Shown here piece by piece: positions 9,219 through 18,945 of a stretch of DNA of 64,000 nt; position 1 is the stretch's first letter; each line of letters opens with the position of its first letter. The translations under genes and the position numbers were made by a program. A model generated the notes under the pieces. That model was not told the origin of the DNA, searched no databases, and worked only from the letters and a program-made list of their open reading frames with translations. The stretch covers positions 620,001 to 684,000 of the forward strand of contig NZ_CP045651.1 in the NCBI RefSeq assembly GCF_009557455.1. The letters run 5' to 3'. Source of the stretch: Alistipes sp. dk3624 (lineage in GTDB: Bacteria; Bacteroidota; Bacteroidia; Bacteroidales; Rikenellaceae).

Positions 9219-10625
9219 CTATTTTTTAAACAACTTCTCCATCTCCTCCAGCGACTTTCCTTTCGTTTCGGGGACAAATTTAACCATAAAAAACGCGGAG
9301 GCCAACCCCATCAGCGCATAAATCCAGTAAGCGAACCCGTGGTGGAAATGCTCGATCAGGTAGCTCGATTTGTCCATCATCGGGAAAGTCCAGGACACCA
9401 CGTAATTGGCGACCCACTGCGCGGCAACGGCCAACGCCATGGCCTGACCGCGGATCCGGTTGGGAAAAATCTCGGACAGCAGCACCCAGCAGACCGGCCC
9501 CCACGACATGGCGAACGAAGCCGTATAACACAGCATGGCGGCCAGCGAAAGCCATCCCATATGCTGCGTATAGAAGGTGAGTCCGAGCGTGACCATACTG
9601 ACGGCCATACCCAGACTGCCGATAATCATCAACGGTTTGCGACCGAAACGATCGACCGTAAATATGGCCAACACCGTAAAAGACAGGTTAATCACGCCTA
9701 CGATAATCGTCTGGGCCAGGGCCGCGTTGGTACCCATGCCCATACTGCGGAAAATCTCCGGAGCGTAGTACAGCACCACGTTGATCCCCACGAACTGCTG
9801 GAATACGGAGAGCAGGACGCCGATCACGATCACGGCGGCGCCGTAACTGAACAGCTTCGAGCGGACGGAACCCGCGAGCGACCTGCGAATGTCCCGCACC
9901 TCGGCATCCGTATCCGTCGCGGGATCCACGCGGCGCAGGATCGCCGCGGCTCTTCGATCCTGTCCTTTCATCACCAACCACCGCGGACTCTCGGGAACGC
10001 AGAAAATCAGCAGCAGCAGGCAGGAAGCCGGAATCACCTCGGACAGGAACATCAACCGCCAACCGGTCGTCGTAAGCCACTGCTCGTCCCCGCTCAGCGC
10101 AATGCCGTAATTGACGAAGTAGACTACCAGCATTCCGAAAATAATGGCGAACTGGTTCCACGAAACCAGGCTGCCCCGCCGGCCGGCCGGCGCCATTTCG
10201 GCAATGTACATCGGCGACAGCATCGAAGCCAGCCCCACCCCGATACCGCCGATGATCCGGTAGACGATGAAATGGGGCAGGAACTCGTGCGGATCGCCGT
10301 CGCCGAATCCCATTTCGGGATAGGCCGACCCGACGGCCGAAACGATAAAAAGGACGGCGGCCGCCATCAGGCTCCGCTTACGCCCCAGCCGGGTAGCCAT
10401 CACTCCGCCGATCAATCCGCCGATCACACAGCCGATCAGGGCGCTCGACACGGCGAAACCGAGCAGAGAACTGGCCGCCGTTTCGTCCAAGCCGAGCGGT
10501 ACGACGAAATTGAGATCGAGGTATTTCACCGTCCCCGAAATCACCGCCGTATCGTACCCGAACAACAATCCGCCCAAGGTAGCCACCAGCGTCAGAAATA
10601 TCAGATAACCGTTGCTTTTATTCAT
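9219..10625 (-). CDS. xylE: Sugar/H+ symporter of the major facilitator superfamily (xylose type)
   Basis: This 468-residue, roughly 12-helix transporter belongs to the MFS sugar porter family. Its signatures are GGLLFGYDTAVISG at the N terminus, RLGRKRSL after helix 2, PESPRWLVMKGQ in the central loop, DRFGRKPLMIIGS, and PETKGKSLEEME at the end. I place the start at the ATG at 10625 (MNKSNGYLIF) because the longer reading frame would begin in the region just after the xylA stop and adds 23 hydrophilic residues not seen in the family. It sits 73 bases downstream of xylA in the same direction, so D-xylose import is the natural role. Arabinose or another sugar is possible. Confidence 0.9.
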   Translation of the reverse strand: MNKSNGYLIFLTLVATLGGLLFGYDTAVISGTVKYLDLNFVVPLGLDETAASSLLGFAVSSALIGCVIGGLIGGVMATRLGRKRSLMAAAVLFIVSAVGSAYPEMGFGDGDPHEFLPHFIVYRIIGGIGVGLASMLSPMYIAEMAPAGRRGSLVSWNQFAIIFGMLVVYFVNYGIALSGDEQWLTTTGWRLMFLSEVIPASCLLLLIFCVPESPRWLVMKGQDRRAAAILRRVDPATDTDAEVRDIRRSLAGSVRSKLFSYGAAVIVIGVLLSVFQQFVGINVVLYYAPEIFRSMGMGTNAALAQTIIVGVINLSFTVLAIFTVDRFGRKPLMIIGSLGMAVSMVTLGLTFYTQHMGWLSLAAMLCYTASFAMSWGPVCWVLLSEIFPNRIRGQAMALAVAAQWVANYVVSWTFPMMDKSSYLIEHFHHGFAYWIYALMGLASAFFMVKFVPETKGKSLEEMEKLFKK

Positions 10626-10698
10626 TTTCTTTTCAGGTTCATTTTGGACGAAAGGCGGGAGCGCAACGGAAAATTCGCTGCGCTCCCGCCTCACGGCA

Positions 10699-12012
10699 TT
10701 AGATATACATCGAAAGCAGTTGCTCGTATTTTTCCTGTTTCCCGCTGACGGTCGCGGGTTCTCCGGCCGCAGCGGCCAGATCGCGCAACGCCTCGAGGGT
10801 CAGCTTTCCCTGTTCGAATTCGGCGCCTTTGCCGCTGTCGAACGAAGCGTAGCGCTGCTTGCGCCACTGTTCGAGCGGCGAATCGCGCAGGATCGTATCG
10901 GCGATCAACAAAGCCCGGGCGAAGGTGTCCATCCCGGCGATGTGGGCGATGAAAAGGTCTTCCGCGTCGGTCGAATTGCGGCGGGTCTTAGCGTCGAAAT
11001 TCACGCCTCCCGAACCGAATCCGCCGTTGCGTAGGATCACGAGCATCGCCTCGACGGTCTCCTGCAGGTTGATCGGAAACTGGTCGGTGTCCCAACCGTT
11101 CTGCGCGTCGCCCCGGTTGGCGTCGATACTGCCCAACATCCCCGCATCGGCCGCACATTGCAGTTCGTGCTCGAAGGTGTGACCGGCCAGCGTGGCGTGG
11201 TTGACTTCGATATTCACCTTGAAGTCCTTGTCCAGGCCGTAGTGACGCAGGAAGCCGATCACGGTTTCGGTATCGTAATCGTACTGGTGTTTGGTCGGTT
11301 CCATCGGCTTGGGCTCGACGAGGAACGTCCCCTGAAACCCGTTTTTACGAGCGTAGTCGCGGGCCAGGGTCAGCATCGTCGCCAGGTGCTCCTTCTCCCG
11401 TTTCATATCCGTATTGAGCAGAGACATATACCCTTCGCGGCCTCCCCAGAACACGTAATTTTCGCCTCCGAGAGCGATGGTCGCGTCGATCGCGTTTTTG
11501 ATCTGCACGGCCGCGCGCGAAACCGCCGCGAAGTCGGGATTGGTCGCCGCGCCGTTCATGTACCGACCGTTACCGAACACATTGGCCGTCCCCCACAGCA
11601 ACTTTACGCCGGTCTCCCGCTGCTTCTGCCCGGCATACTCCACGACAGCCTGCAAATTCTTCTCGTATTCGGCTACGGAGCCGCCTTCGCGGACGAGATC
11701 GACATCGTGAAAGCAATAGTACGGAGCGCCGATTTTCACGAAGAAATCGAAAGCCGAATCCATCTTGACCTTCGCCTGCTCCACCGGATCGGCGATACCG
11801 TCCCACGGGAAACGATGGGTGCCGCCTCCGAACTGATCGCTGCCGTCGGCGCAGAACGAATGCCAGTAAGCGATCGCGAAACGAAGGTATTCTTTCATGG
11901 TCTTGCCCGCCACGACCCGGTTCTCGTCGTACCAGCGAAACGCCAGCGGATTTTTCGAATCGGGCCCTTCGTACCCGATCTTGCCGAATTTTGAAAACAT
12001 GGATTCCATCAT
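10699..12012 (-). CDS. xylA: Xylose isomerase
   Basis: Converts D-xylose to D-xylulose in the cytoplasm using two divalent metal ions. The 437-residue protein matches the usual 435-440 of the long class II family. Diagnostic segments include [19 protein letters not shown] at the start, FHDVDL carrying the catalytic histidine, [18 protein letters not shown] with metal-binding glutamate, and [19 protein letters not shown] chose the ATG at 12012 ([13 protein letters not shown]); 12009 and 12000 are in-frame alternatives. Upstream in-frame codons to 12285 lie inside xylB and are rejected. It follows xylB by 38 bases and precedes the symporter, forming a complete xylose entry pathway. Confidence 0.96.
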   Translation of the reverse strand: MMESMFSKFGKIGYEGPDSKNPLAFRWYDENRVVAGKTMKEYLRFAIAYWHSFCADGSDQFGGGTHRFPWDGIADPVEQAKVKMDSAFDFFVKIGAPYYCFHDVDLVREGGSVAEYEKNLQAVVEYAGQKQRETGVKLLWGTANVFGNGRYMNGAATNPDFAAVSRAAVQIKNAIDATIALGGENYVFWGGREGYMSLLNTDMKREKEHLATMLTLARDYARKNGFQGTFLVEPKPMEPTKHQYDYDTETVIGFLRHYGLDKDFKVNIEVNHATLAGHTFEHELQCAADAGMLGSIDANRGDAQNGWDTDQFPINLQETVEAMLVILRNGGFGSGGVNFDAKTRRNSTDAEDLFIAHIAGMDTFARALLIADTILRDSPLEQWRKQRYASFDSGKGAEFEQGKLTLEALRDLAAAAGEPATVSGKQEKYEQLLSMYI

Positions 12013-12050
12013 CGTTTGATTCGATTTAGTATTGTTTTTAAAGATAAATT

Positions 12051-13556
12051 TCAAACTGAAGTTCCGTGCGACGCGCGGCCGAGCCGGTTTTCCAGTTCGG
12101 CTTTCCAGCGCGCGTATCCCCGTTCCAACACATCCCTGTCCGCAGGATCGGGACGCACTTCGTCGATCTTGCGGAGCGACGCGAACGTCTCTTCCCGGGA
12201 AGCGTACAGTCCGGCGCCGAGAGCCGCGCCCCGGGCGGCGCCCAAAGCCCCGTCGGTATTGTACAATTCGATGTCGGCGCCGCACAGGGTAGCCAACGTC
12301 TGCCGGAACACGGGACTGAGGAACAGATTCGCATACCCGGCCCGGATCACCCGGAGCCGCAACCCGGTCTCCCGCATGACGTCCATCCCGTAGCGGAACG
12401 CAAAAGCTATCCCCTCCTGCGCGGCGCGGAGCAGGTGGAAACGATCGTGCCGGTTGAGATCCAGCCCGATCGCTTCGGCCCCCGTATAACGGTTTCCGAG
12501 CATACGCTCCGCCCCGTTGCCGAAAGGCAGCATCAACACGCCTTCGCTACCGACCGGAATCTCCGCGCACCGCCGGTTCACTTCCGGATAACTCATATCC
12601 GGGACCGTCGTTTTCTTGACCCAGGCGTTCAGGATACCCGTACCGTTGATACAAAGCAGAACGCCGTAGCGCGGCCGCCGCGGCTCGTGATTCACATGCA
12701 GAAACGTATTGACCCGCGAAAACCGGTCCGGCCGGGGAACGTCGGTCACACCGTAAACCACGCCGGAAGTGCCTCCCGTAGCTGCCACCTCCCCCGGATC
12801 GAGCACGTTCAGCGAAAAAGCGTTGTTCGGTTGATCGCCCGCACGGTAAGAGACCGGCGTACCCGCTTCCAGGCCGAGATCGGCCGCGGCGGCCGCGTCC
12901 ACCCGAGCCTGTATGCCGATGGACGGATGCGCCTGAGGAATCGTCCTCGGGTCGATCCCGTAATAACCGGCGACGAAACCGGCCGGCTTATTCTCAGTGA
13001 AGTCCCACAAAATCTGCTCGGACAGTCCGCTGCGGGTCGTAGACATTTCTCCCGTCAACCGGTACAGCACGTAATCGCCGGGCAGCATGAAACGATGCAC
13101 TCCGGCAAAAACTTCCGGCTCGTTCTCCCGCACCCAGGCCAGTTTGGAGGCCGTAAAATTTCCGGGCGAATTCAACAGGCGTTCCAGACAGCGATCGTGT
13201 CCGAGCGCGTCGAACGCTCGATCCCCGATCTCCACAGCCCGGCTGTCGCACCAAATAATGGATTTTCGCAACGGCTCGCCCGCCTCGTCGAGGCACACGA
13301 GTCCGTGCATCTGGTACGTGATTCCGATCGCTTTCACGGTGCCGGCCCCTCCGGCCCGCGCGACGAGCGTCCGCACCCCTTCCCGCACGTAATTCCACCA
13401 CATCCGGGGATCCTGCTCGGCCCATCCCGGCTGCGGCGCGTCGATCGGCATTTCAGCCGAAGGCAGCGTCACGGCCCCGGCACACTCGCCGGTCGCCACG
13501 TCGAGCAGCGAAACCTTGACCGAAGAGCTGCCGACGTCAATACCTAATGTTTTCAT
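12051..13556 (-). CDS. xylB: Xylulokinase
   Basis: Phosphorylates D-xylulose to xylulose 5-phosphate for the pentose phosphate pathway. The 501-residue FGGY-family kinase opens with the phosphate-binding loop [16 protein letters not shown]. It carries the dimer and sugar-site region [13 protein letters not shown], the ATPase-fold segment [13 protein letters not shown] and the C-terminal [13 protein letters not shown] and [18 protein letters not shown] start at the ATG at 13556 (MKTLGIDVG), only 13 bases after the GH95 stop; the longer frame to 13598 would overlap GH95 and adds no conserved sequence. Position between GH95 and xylA supports co-transcription. Confidence 0.96.
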   Translation of the reverse strand: MKTLGIDVGSSSVKVSLLDVATGECAGAVTLPSAEMPIDAPQPGWAEQDPRMWWNYVREGVRTLVARAGGAGTVKAIGITYQMHGLVCLDEAGEPLRKSIIWCDSRAVEIGDRAFDALGHDRCLERLLNSPGNFTASKLAWVRENEPEVFAGVHRFMLPGDYVLYRLTGEMSTTRSGLSEQILWDFTENKPAGFVAGYYGIDPRTIPQAHPSIGIQARVDAAAAADLGLEAGTPVSYRAGDQPNNAFSLNVLDPGEVAATGGTSGVVYGVTDVPRPDRFSRVNTFLHVNHEPRRPRYGVLLCINGTGILNAWVKKTTVPDMSYPEVNRRCAEIPVGSEGVLMLPFGNGAERMLGNRYTGAEAIGLDLNRHDRFHLLRAAQEGIAFAFRYGMDVMRETGLRLRVIRAGYANLFLSPVFRQTLATLCGADIELYNTDGALGAARGAALGAGLYASREETFASLRKIDEVRPDPADRDVLERGYARWKAELENRLGRASHGTSV

Positions 13557-13569
13557 CCCGTTCGTACTA

Positions 13570-16041
13570 TTATTCCGCAAACGACAGGGTGTAGACACGC
13601 CCCGTCTCGGTTTCTATATCGTATGTATATTTCGTCGGCAACGCCACCGGATGCAACGGCGCGCCGGGAGCGATCACCGGCGGATTGATCCGCTGAAGGG
13701 CGAACAGCGGATTCGGATTTTCGCCTTCGGCAGCGCGGAAACCGCCCCCTTTGCAAGAGCGCAGCGCCGAAGACGAGCGCACGCGGCAGTTCCCCCCGAT
13801 CGTGGAGCGGATCACGGCCCGCGTCAGCCGGCCGCCGTCCCACTCCATCCGCACGATCTCGAAACCGCCCCGGGCCCGCAGGCCGCACACCCGTCCGCTC
13901 CGCCATACGTCGGGAAGCGCCGGCAACAGGTCGATCACCCCGTCGTGGCTTTGCAGCAGCATCTCGGCGATGCCGGCCGTACAGCCGAAATTTCCGTCGA
14001 TCTGGAACGGGGGATGCGCATCGAACAGATTGGGATAGGTTCCGCCCGATTCGAAAGATTCGCCCTCCGGCGAGATCTGGTCGGTAATCAGCTTGTAGGC
14101 ATGATTTCCGTCCAGAAAACGGGCCCACAGGCAAACCTTCCAGCCCATCGACCATCCGGTCGAAGCGTCGCCCCGGTGAATCAACGAAGTGCGGGCCGCA
14201 TCGAAAAGATCGGGAGTCGTATAGGCCGAGATCTGGCGTCCGGGATAGAGCCCCCACAGGTGGGAAACATGCCGGTGACGATCTTCGGGATTGTCCCAGT
14301 CCTGCTGCCACTCCTGCAACTGTCCCCAACTACCCACCTGCATGGGAGCGAGCCGGGAACGCTTTTCCCGAAGCTCGCCGGCAAGATCCGCATCGCAGCC
14401 GAGGGTTTCCGCCGCTGCGATCGTATTGGAGAACAGGTCGAAGACCATCTGGTTGTCCATCGTCGCGCCGCTGACGACGGCATGGTGGATTCCCGCCTTC
14501 GCCGGAGTGTTCTCGGGAGAAATCGACGGCACGCAGACCAGCCAGCCGTGCTCGGGCTCCTCGGTCAGAAAATCGAGGAAAAACTCGCAGGCCCCTTTCA
14601 TAACGGGATATACCTCCGCCAGGTAGACCGTATCGCCGCTGAACAGGTAACGATCCCACAAATGCTGGCAGAACCAGGCGTTCGACGTAGGCCACATCCC
14701 GCTGAGCGGGGTATCGACCATTCCGCTGATGCGCCAGATATCCGTATTGTGATGGGCCGTCCAACCCCGGGCGCCGTACATTCCGGAAGCCGCCTGACGC
14801 CCCGTAACGCTCAGGTCGCGGATCAGGTCGATCAGCGGGCCGTGCAGCTCGGACAGGTTGGTCGCTTCGGCGGGCCAGTAATTCATTTCGGTATTGATGT
14901 TGATCGTGTATTTGCTGTCCCAGGCAGGAAACGTCTGGTGGTTCCAAATGCCCTGCAACGTGGCCGCCTGTCCTCCGGGCTGCGACGAACAGATCAACAG
15001 GTAGCGGCCGAACTGGAAGTACAGCGACACCAATTGGGGATCGAAATGCGTGGCAAACTCGCGAACCCGCGCGTCGGTCGTCTTGGCGGCCTGGGCATTG
15101 GCGCCCAAATCGAGCGAAACCCGTTCGATCCACGGACGGTAAGCGGCGATGTGATCCGCCCGCAACCGCTTGTAAGACTTCTTTTTGGCCTGAGTCAAAT
15201 AAGCCTCGGCCCGGGAGACCGGATCGCCGGAAATATCTTTGTAATCGTTGAAATTGGTTGCGATCGAAACCAGGATCGTAACCGCATCGGCTCCGGTCAC
15301 CGTAATTCCGGCGCTGTCGGCGACCGTCGTTCCGCCCTCCGGAGAAATCTCCGCGACCGTACGGTACTCCACCTGGCCGGGGATCGTTTCATGGCCGTCG
15401 GTTCTGCCGTCGATCAGCAGCCGGTCGTTCCCCTGCGTGGTTACCCGGTAGTTTTGCATCGGGGTAGCGAACGAAATCCGGAACGAAATCCGGCGCCGTT
15501 CGGAAGCCGTCAGCCGCACGACCGCCACCTGATCGGAAAAGGAAGTAAACATCTCCCGCTTATAACGTATCCCATCGACGGCGTAGCCGACCGTAGCCGT
15601 GGCCGTAGCCAGATCCAGATCCCGGTAAAAATCCGAAACGTTCCGATGCCCCGGAAAGTCCAGCAACAGCGAACCGGCCGTCTGATACGGCATACCGTGC
15701 GAGGCGTGCAAAGAGAAATTCTCGTCGCACAGGTCGAAAGCCTCTTTGTAGCGTCCTTCGAAAATCAGCCGTCGCACTTCGGGCAACGCTTCCCGGGCGG
15801 CCGGATTGACGTTGTTGTGCGGACCTCCGGCCCAGATCGTCTCTTCGTTGAGCTGCAGCTCCTCGCGTCCGCAGCCCCCGTATACCATAACGCCCAGGCG
15901 GCCGTTGCCCAGCGGAAGCGCCTCTTCCCAGCGGGAAGCGGGTCGGTCGTACCAAAGGGACAACGTCCCGGGATTCGGGCCGGCCGCCAGCTTTCCGCAA
16001 AAGCAGGTTGCGCCCAGTAAAAACAAACAAACGTATTTCAT
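13570..16041 (-). CDS. Secreted GH95 alpha-L-fucosidase/galactosidase
   Basis: This roughly 823-residue protein has a signal peptide ([21 protein letters not shown]). It then shows the GH95 N-terminal beta domain ([35 protein letters not shown]) and an (alpha/alpha)6 barrel with the family segments [16 protein letters not shown] and [20 protein letters not shown]95 enzymes release alpha-1,2-linked L-fucose, and some release alpha-L-galactose from complex xylans. It is the first enzyme gene of the xylose block, which is unusual for a fucosidase; this favours action on xyloglucan or glucuronoarabinoxylan side chains. An in-frame ATG four codons earlier (16053) is an alternative start. The gene lies 13 bases before xylB and 56 after the NUDIX regulator. 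Confidence 0.92.
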   Translation of the reverse strand: MKYVCLFLLGATCFCGKLAAGPNPGTLSLWYDRPASRWEEALPLGNGRLGVMVYGGCGREELQLNEETIWAGGPHNNVNPAAREALPEVRRLIFEGRYKEAFDLCDENFSLHASHGMPYQTAGSLLLDFPGHRNVSDFYRDLDLATATATVGYAVDGIRYKREMFTSFSDQVAVVRLTASERRRISFRISFATPMQNYRVTTQGNDRLLIDGRTDGHETIPGQVEYRTVAEISPEGGTTVADSAGITVTGADAVTILVSIATNFNDYKDISGDPVSRAEAYLTQAKKKSYKRLRADHIAAYRPWIERVSLDLGANAQAAKTTDARVREFATHFDPQLVSLYFQFGRYLLICSSQPGGQAATLQGIWNHQTFPAWDSKYTININTEMNYWPAEATNLSELHGPLIDLIRDLSVTGRQAASGMYGARGWTAHHNTDIWRISGMVDTPLSGMWPTSNAWFCQHLWDRYLFSGDTVYLAEVYPVMKGACEFFLDFLTEEPEHGWLVCVPSISPENTPAKAGIHHAVVSGATMDNQMVFDLFSNTIAAAETLGCDADLAGELREKRSRLAPMQVGSWGQLQEWQQDWDNPEDRHRHVSHLWGLYPGRQISAYTTPDLFDAARTSLIHRGDASTGWSMGWKVCLWARFLDGNHAYKLITDQISPEGESFESGGTYPNLFDAHPPFQIDGNFGCTAGIAEMLLQSHDGVIDLLPALPDVWRSGRVCGLRARGGFEIVRMEWDGGRLTRAVIRSTIGGNCRVRSSSALRSCKGGGFRAAEGENPNPLFALQRINPPVIAPGAPLHPVALPTKYTYDIETETGRVYTLSFAE

Positions 16042-16097
16042 CGCGGTCGACATTTATTTAAGTATCAAAACGGGTTATGCAAAACGTCGTTCCGAAG

Positions 16098-16844
16098 CTA
16101 AAGCTGCCAGTTGATAAAATTGAGCCGGAATTTCTGCCGGACGTCTTTCTGGTACTTCTGCTTATCGAACGTGTAATACGCAGCCGGCTTGTGAGATACG
16201 TTTTTCTCTTTCTCGCCGGTTTCGCGGATGTAGCCGGACGACAACACTTTCTTACGAAAATTCCGGTTGTCGATCTCGATCCCCAAGATAGCCTCGTACA
16301 GCATCTGCAACTGACGCAGCGTAAACCGGCTCGACAGCAGTTCGAACGCGATCGGCTCGGTCATCAACTGCCGGTTGAGCATCTCCAAGGCCTGCGCGAG
16401 GATCGTTTTATGATCCATAGCCAGCCGGTTGACCGATTCGACGTCGAACCACCGCGCGCCTTTGTCCGCCGCGCAGGCGATCAGCCGGCCGTCCAGCTTG
16501 ACCAGCGAATAGTAGGCCACCGTGACCACGCGGGTCGTATTCACGCGATAGTATTCGTTCAACCAACGCAGTTCGTCTCCCGAAACCCGATCCGGCCGGG
16601 AAAACACATGAAGCTGGCGCAGGTAGATATCGCGCGTGGACGTGTATTCGGCCAGCGTACGGTAAGCCGAAGTACGCAGATCTTCGTTCTCGAAGATCAG
16701 GTTGCCCGGCAACTTGTAATCGACGATCTTTTCGCCTCGGCCATCGACGAACTCTCGTTCGACGAGCAGCACTTTGAGCGAATGACCGTCGAAACCGAAA
16801 ATAACGCAATCCACCGACAGGGAATGATTCGTTTGCGGAGACAT
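16098..16844 (-). CDS. NUDIX-fold transcriptional regulator of pentose genes
   Basis: This 248-residue protein has an N-terminal NUDIX-like domain (SVDCVIFGFDGHSLKVLLVER, ending before residue 150) and a C-terminal winged-helix region. The latter holds the segments LSSRFTLRQLQMLYEAILG and DNRNFRKKVLSSGYIRETGE, as in the NrtR/AraR/XylR regulators of Bacteroidota. The Nudix box is degenerate (LPGNLIFENEDLRTSAYRTL in place of GX5EX7REUXEE), which fits effector binding, not hydrolysis. It is the first gene of the minus-strand xylose block, so it likely controls xylB, xylA and the symporter in response to a pentose. I choose the ATG at 16844 because the alternative ATG at 16875-16877 falls inside the apparent -7 element. 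An 11-bp direct repeat in the promoter suggests autoregulation. Confidence 0.88.
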   Translation of the reverse strand: MSPQTNHSLSVDCVIFGFDGHSLKVLLVEREFVDGRGEKIVDYKLPGNLIFENEDLRTSAYRTLAEYTSTRDIYLRQLHVFSRPDRVSGDELRWLNEYYRVNTTRVVTVAYYSLVKLDGRLIACAADKGARWFDVESVNRLAMDHKTILAQALEMLNRQLMTEPIAFELLSSRFTLRQLQMLYEAILGIEIDNRNFRKKVLSSGYIRETGEKEKNVSHKPAAYYTFDKQKYQKDVRQKFRLNFINWQL

Positions 16845-16874
16845 GGCTTCGTTTTTAATGACCGGCGAGGAGGT

Positions 16875-16905
16875 CAAAGTGTAATCTATACGCTATCTAT
16901 ACAAA
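16875..16905 (-). promoter_or_regulatory. Promoter and direct-repeat operator of the NUDIX regulator
   Basis: Reading the minus strand, TTTG (16902-16905) is followed after 19 bases by ACACTTTG (16875-16882), which agrees with the Bacteroidota -33/-7 layout only in its TTTG cores. The spacer holds two exact copies of GTATAGAT (16895-16902 and 16884-16891) spaced by AGC, an 11-bp period that puts both on one DNA face. This is a plausible operator for the adjacent regulator. Confidence 0.5.
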
Positions 16906-17078
16906 AATAGCAACCCGCAATCACAAATCCAAACTTATCGTACACAATACGGTAACAGAACCGTTCACACACAACAAGAATCTAATTATCAACAAATAAT
17001 AGCGAAGGCGTCTGCACATTGCAATACGTTTAGGGGATGCCGACTCCGTTATTTATCCCGCCGGATACGCCGAAAAAC

Positions 17079-17114
17079 GCAGCGACCGAACCGCGATTGC
17101 GGTTCGGTCGCTGC
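17079..17114 (-). terminator. Strong rho-independent terminator after the GH63-like gene
   Basis: A perfect 16-bp inverted repeat (17079-17094 with 17099-17114) closes a 4-base loop. Read on the minus strand it is followed by GTTTTT (17073-17078 region). It lies about 80 bases after the stop of the GH63-like gene and isolates it from the downstream NUDIX/xylose block. The rest of 16906-17196 shows no gene. Confidence 0.88.
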
Positions 17115-17196
17115 GCCGGCTCCACGTCAGAATCCCGGCAAACCTCCGGAACGCGGCTTTGGCAACCCGGCGCTTCCGGCATCGAAACGATTTCCG

Positions 17197-18597
17197 TTAA
17201 TAGCCGCCCGGCGACAGTTGCGTACTGATCGGGCGCGGATTGTCCGAAGCCGGGAATTCCAGACCGAAAAGCTCTTTTCCCAACGGCCGGAGCGAAGAGC
17301 CGTCCAACTTGCTCGGATCGTACCCCGTTTCACACTCGAAAGGCATCAGGTAAGCCAGCGCCGACCACCCCCAGAAACGTTTCAGGCCGAGTCCTTCGCC
17401 GCTCTCGCCGTTGTAGAATTCCCGCGTCACCTCGTTGCGCCGATAGACCAGCTCGACGGTCTTGCGAGCCAGTTCGCGGGCGATGTCCGCGTACCCGTAG
17501 TCGATCAGTCCGTGCATAATCATATAGTTGGTCGGAATCCACGTCGAACCCCGCCAATTGCAGCCCCAATCGCGGATATCCCCCTGCACGTAGTCGGGTT
17601 CGGTCTTGGCGTAACAGGCTATCGGAAACTCGATCCAGAACTCTTCGGGATTGGTCAGGTGCTCCTTGACCAGCCGTTCGGCGCGGCGCGGGGAGACGAT
17701 GCCCGCCCACAACGGCAGGAATCCGGCCGCGGATTTCACCTTCACCAGTTCCCCCGTATGTTCGTCGCGGTCGTAATAAAATCCGTCCCGCTCGTCCCAA
17801 AAAACCGTATTGATCTTATCGGCCAGCAAAGCGGCGCGCACGCCGAGTTCCCCGGCCTTCTCCGTCTTACCCAGCCGTTCGGCGATCAGTTGCATCGCCT
17901 TCAGTTCGCGGTAAACATAACAGGCAAGATCGACTCCCTCGTAACGGAAATCGTCCAACTTGCCCGCCCGACTGATCTGGTTGTCCATGCCGCTGTGATC
18001 GGAACTGTTCCAGACCGGCAGTCCGTTCCGGTCGAAATCGCAGTACCGCGTCCAGTAGTCGATGCTCAGCATCAACTGATCGAAATACGAAATCCCTTTG
18101 AATGCGGGTCCGATCTGCACCCTCCCCCGGTCGCCTTTCTCTTCGAGCCACGTATAATCTCCGGTCTGCCGCGAACCCAGTTCGGCGATCTGCGCCAGAA
18201 ACGGTTTGAAATGCTGACGTTCGCGTTTCTCGATCAGCGTGCGGGCGATGAACCCGTTGACGCACTGTTGGTTCAGAAAACTTTTCAGGTTCGTAAAACA
18301 GTAATCCGAAATTCCGAAATAGCTCATATAGAGATTCTCGAAATAGAGATCCCAGTCGTACATCTCGTGGTACGCATATCCGGTCAGCAACTTCCGGTTG
18401 TCGGGTTCGTACAGCACGATGCCTTTGTCGGCTATGTCGCGGTTCACCTCGTCGATCCGCGCCGCAAATTTCCGCGCGTCGTCGATCTTATACTCCCGAA
18501 CCACCTTTTTTACCAGTTCTTGACCGGACTGACTCCGTCCCCCTAAAGATACGGTACAGCAAACGAATAACAAACAAACGAATCGGAACGTTCTCAT
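17197..18597 (-). CDS. Secreted GH63-like (alpha/alpha)6 glycoside hydrolase
   Basis: This 466-residue protein opens with a signal peptide (MRTFRFVCLLFVCCTVSLGG). The body is an (alpha/alpha)6-barrel like mannosylglycerate hydrolase/GH63 glucosidases: YAYHEMYDWDLYFENLY, then NSSDHSGMDNQ with D205 in the position of the family general acid, WGCNWRGSTWIPTNYMIMHGL, and a late acidic segment REFYNGESGEGLG that would supply the base. The enzyme probably hydrolyses an alpha-linked glucose or mannose unit in the periplasm, but the substrate is unknown. The start at 18597 follows an A-rich GAAGAA leader; an upstream in-frame ATG at 18630 adds 11 residues that would spoil the signal peptide. It stands alone, divergent from the large hybrid kinase and ended by its own terminator. 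Confidence 0.82.
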   Translation of the reverse strand: MRTFRFVCLLFVCCTVSLGGRSQSGQELVKKVVREYKIDDARKFAARIDEVNRDIADKGIVLYEPDNRKLLTGYAYHEMYDWDLYFENLYMSYFGISDYCFTNLKSFLNQQCVNGFIARTLIEKRERQHFKPFLAQIAELGSRQTGDYTWLEEKGDRGRVQIGPAFKGISYFDQLMLSIDYWTRYCDFDRNGLPVWNSSDHSGMDNQISRAGKLDDFRYEGVDLACYVYRELKAMQLIAERLGKTEKAGELGVRAALLADKINTVFWDERDGFYYDRDEHTGELVKVKSAAGFLPLWAGIVSPRRAERLVKEHLTNPEEFWIEFPIACYAKTEPDYVQGDIRDWGCNWRGSTWIPTNYMIMHGLIDYGYADIARELARKTVELVYRRNEVTREFYNGESGEGLGLKRFWGWSALAYLMPFECETGYDPSKLDGSSLRPLGKELFGLEFPASDNPRPISTQLSPGGY

Positions 18598-18945
18598 TTC
18601 TTCTGAAATTTTATTATAACAAGACGGCAAAACGGTTTCGCCGGAAAAAACGAATCATTCCGGAAGCCTCGCAATCGTTGCAATTTCCGGAAAACACCGG
18701 CCGGATCATCCGTTTGGGAAACAAAAATCGAATCGTCCGTCCGATAAATCGCAACAATTTTACAAAAATTATTTTAAAAAACTATCTTTACGCTCGGATT
18801 ATAACAAAAACAAACGTAACGGCATGATAACATGCCCAATGAATAGACTCGTCGATTTCGCAGCCGGGCGAAGGGATCTGTTTCCCCGCAGAAGATACAG
18901 ATCCGCAGCCGTGCCGACAAAACCGTTTTTTCAGCTCCCTGCGCC
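18598..18945. other. Divergent intergenic region with paired TTCCGGAA palindromes
   Basis: This 348-base region separates the GH63-like gene from the hybrid kinase and holds no gene. Two copies of the palindrome TTCCGGAA lie at 18658-18665 and 18685-18692, flanking the small dyad GCAATCGTTGC. TATCTTTA at 18783-18790 is a reasonable -7 box for the kinase gene, with no clear -33 TTTG. The leader from there to the ATG at 18946 is about 150 bases. Confidence 0.5.

Noticed and set aside
12012-12285. N-terminal extension of xylose isomerase
   Set aside because: It lies within xylB and its arginine-rich sequence is unlike the family. The family N terminus begins at [13 protein letters not shown].
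13516-16020. Very long open frame (834 codons) opposite GH95
   Set aside because: It is antisense to a clear GH95 gene and has arginine/histidine-rich, non-domain sequence. GC-rich codon bias keeps antisense frames open here. The same holds opposite GH3 (7188-9101) and the kinases.
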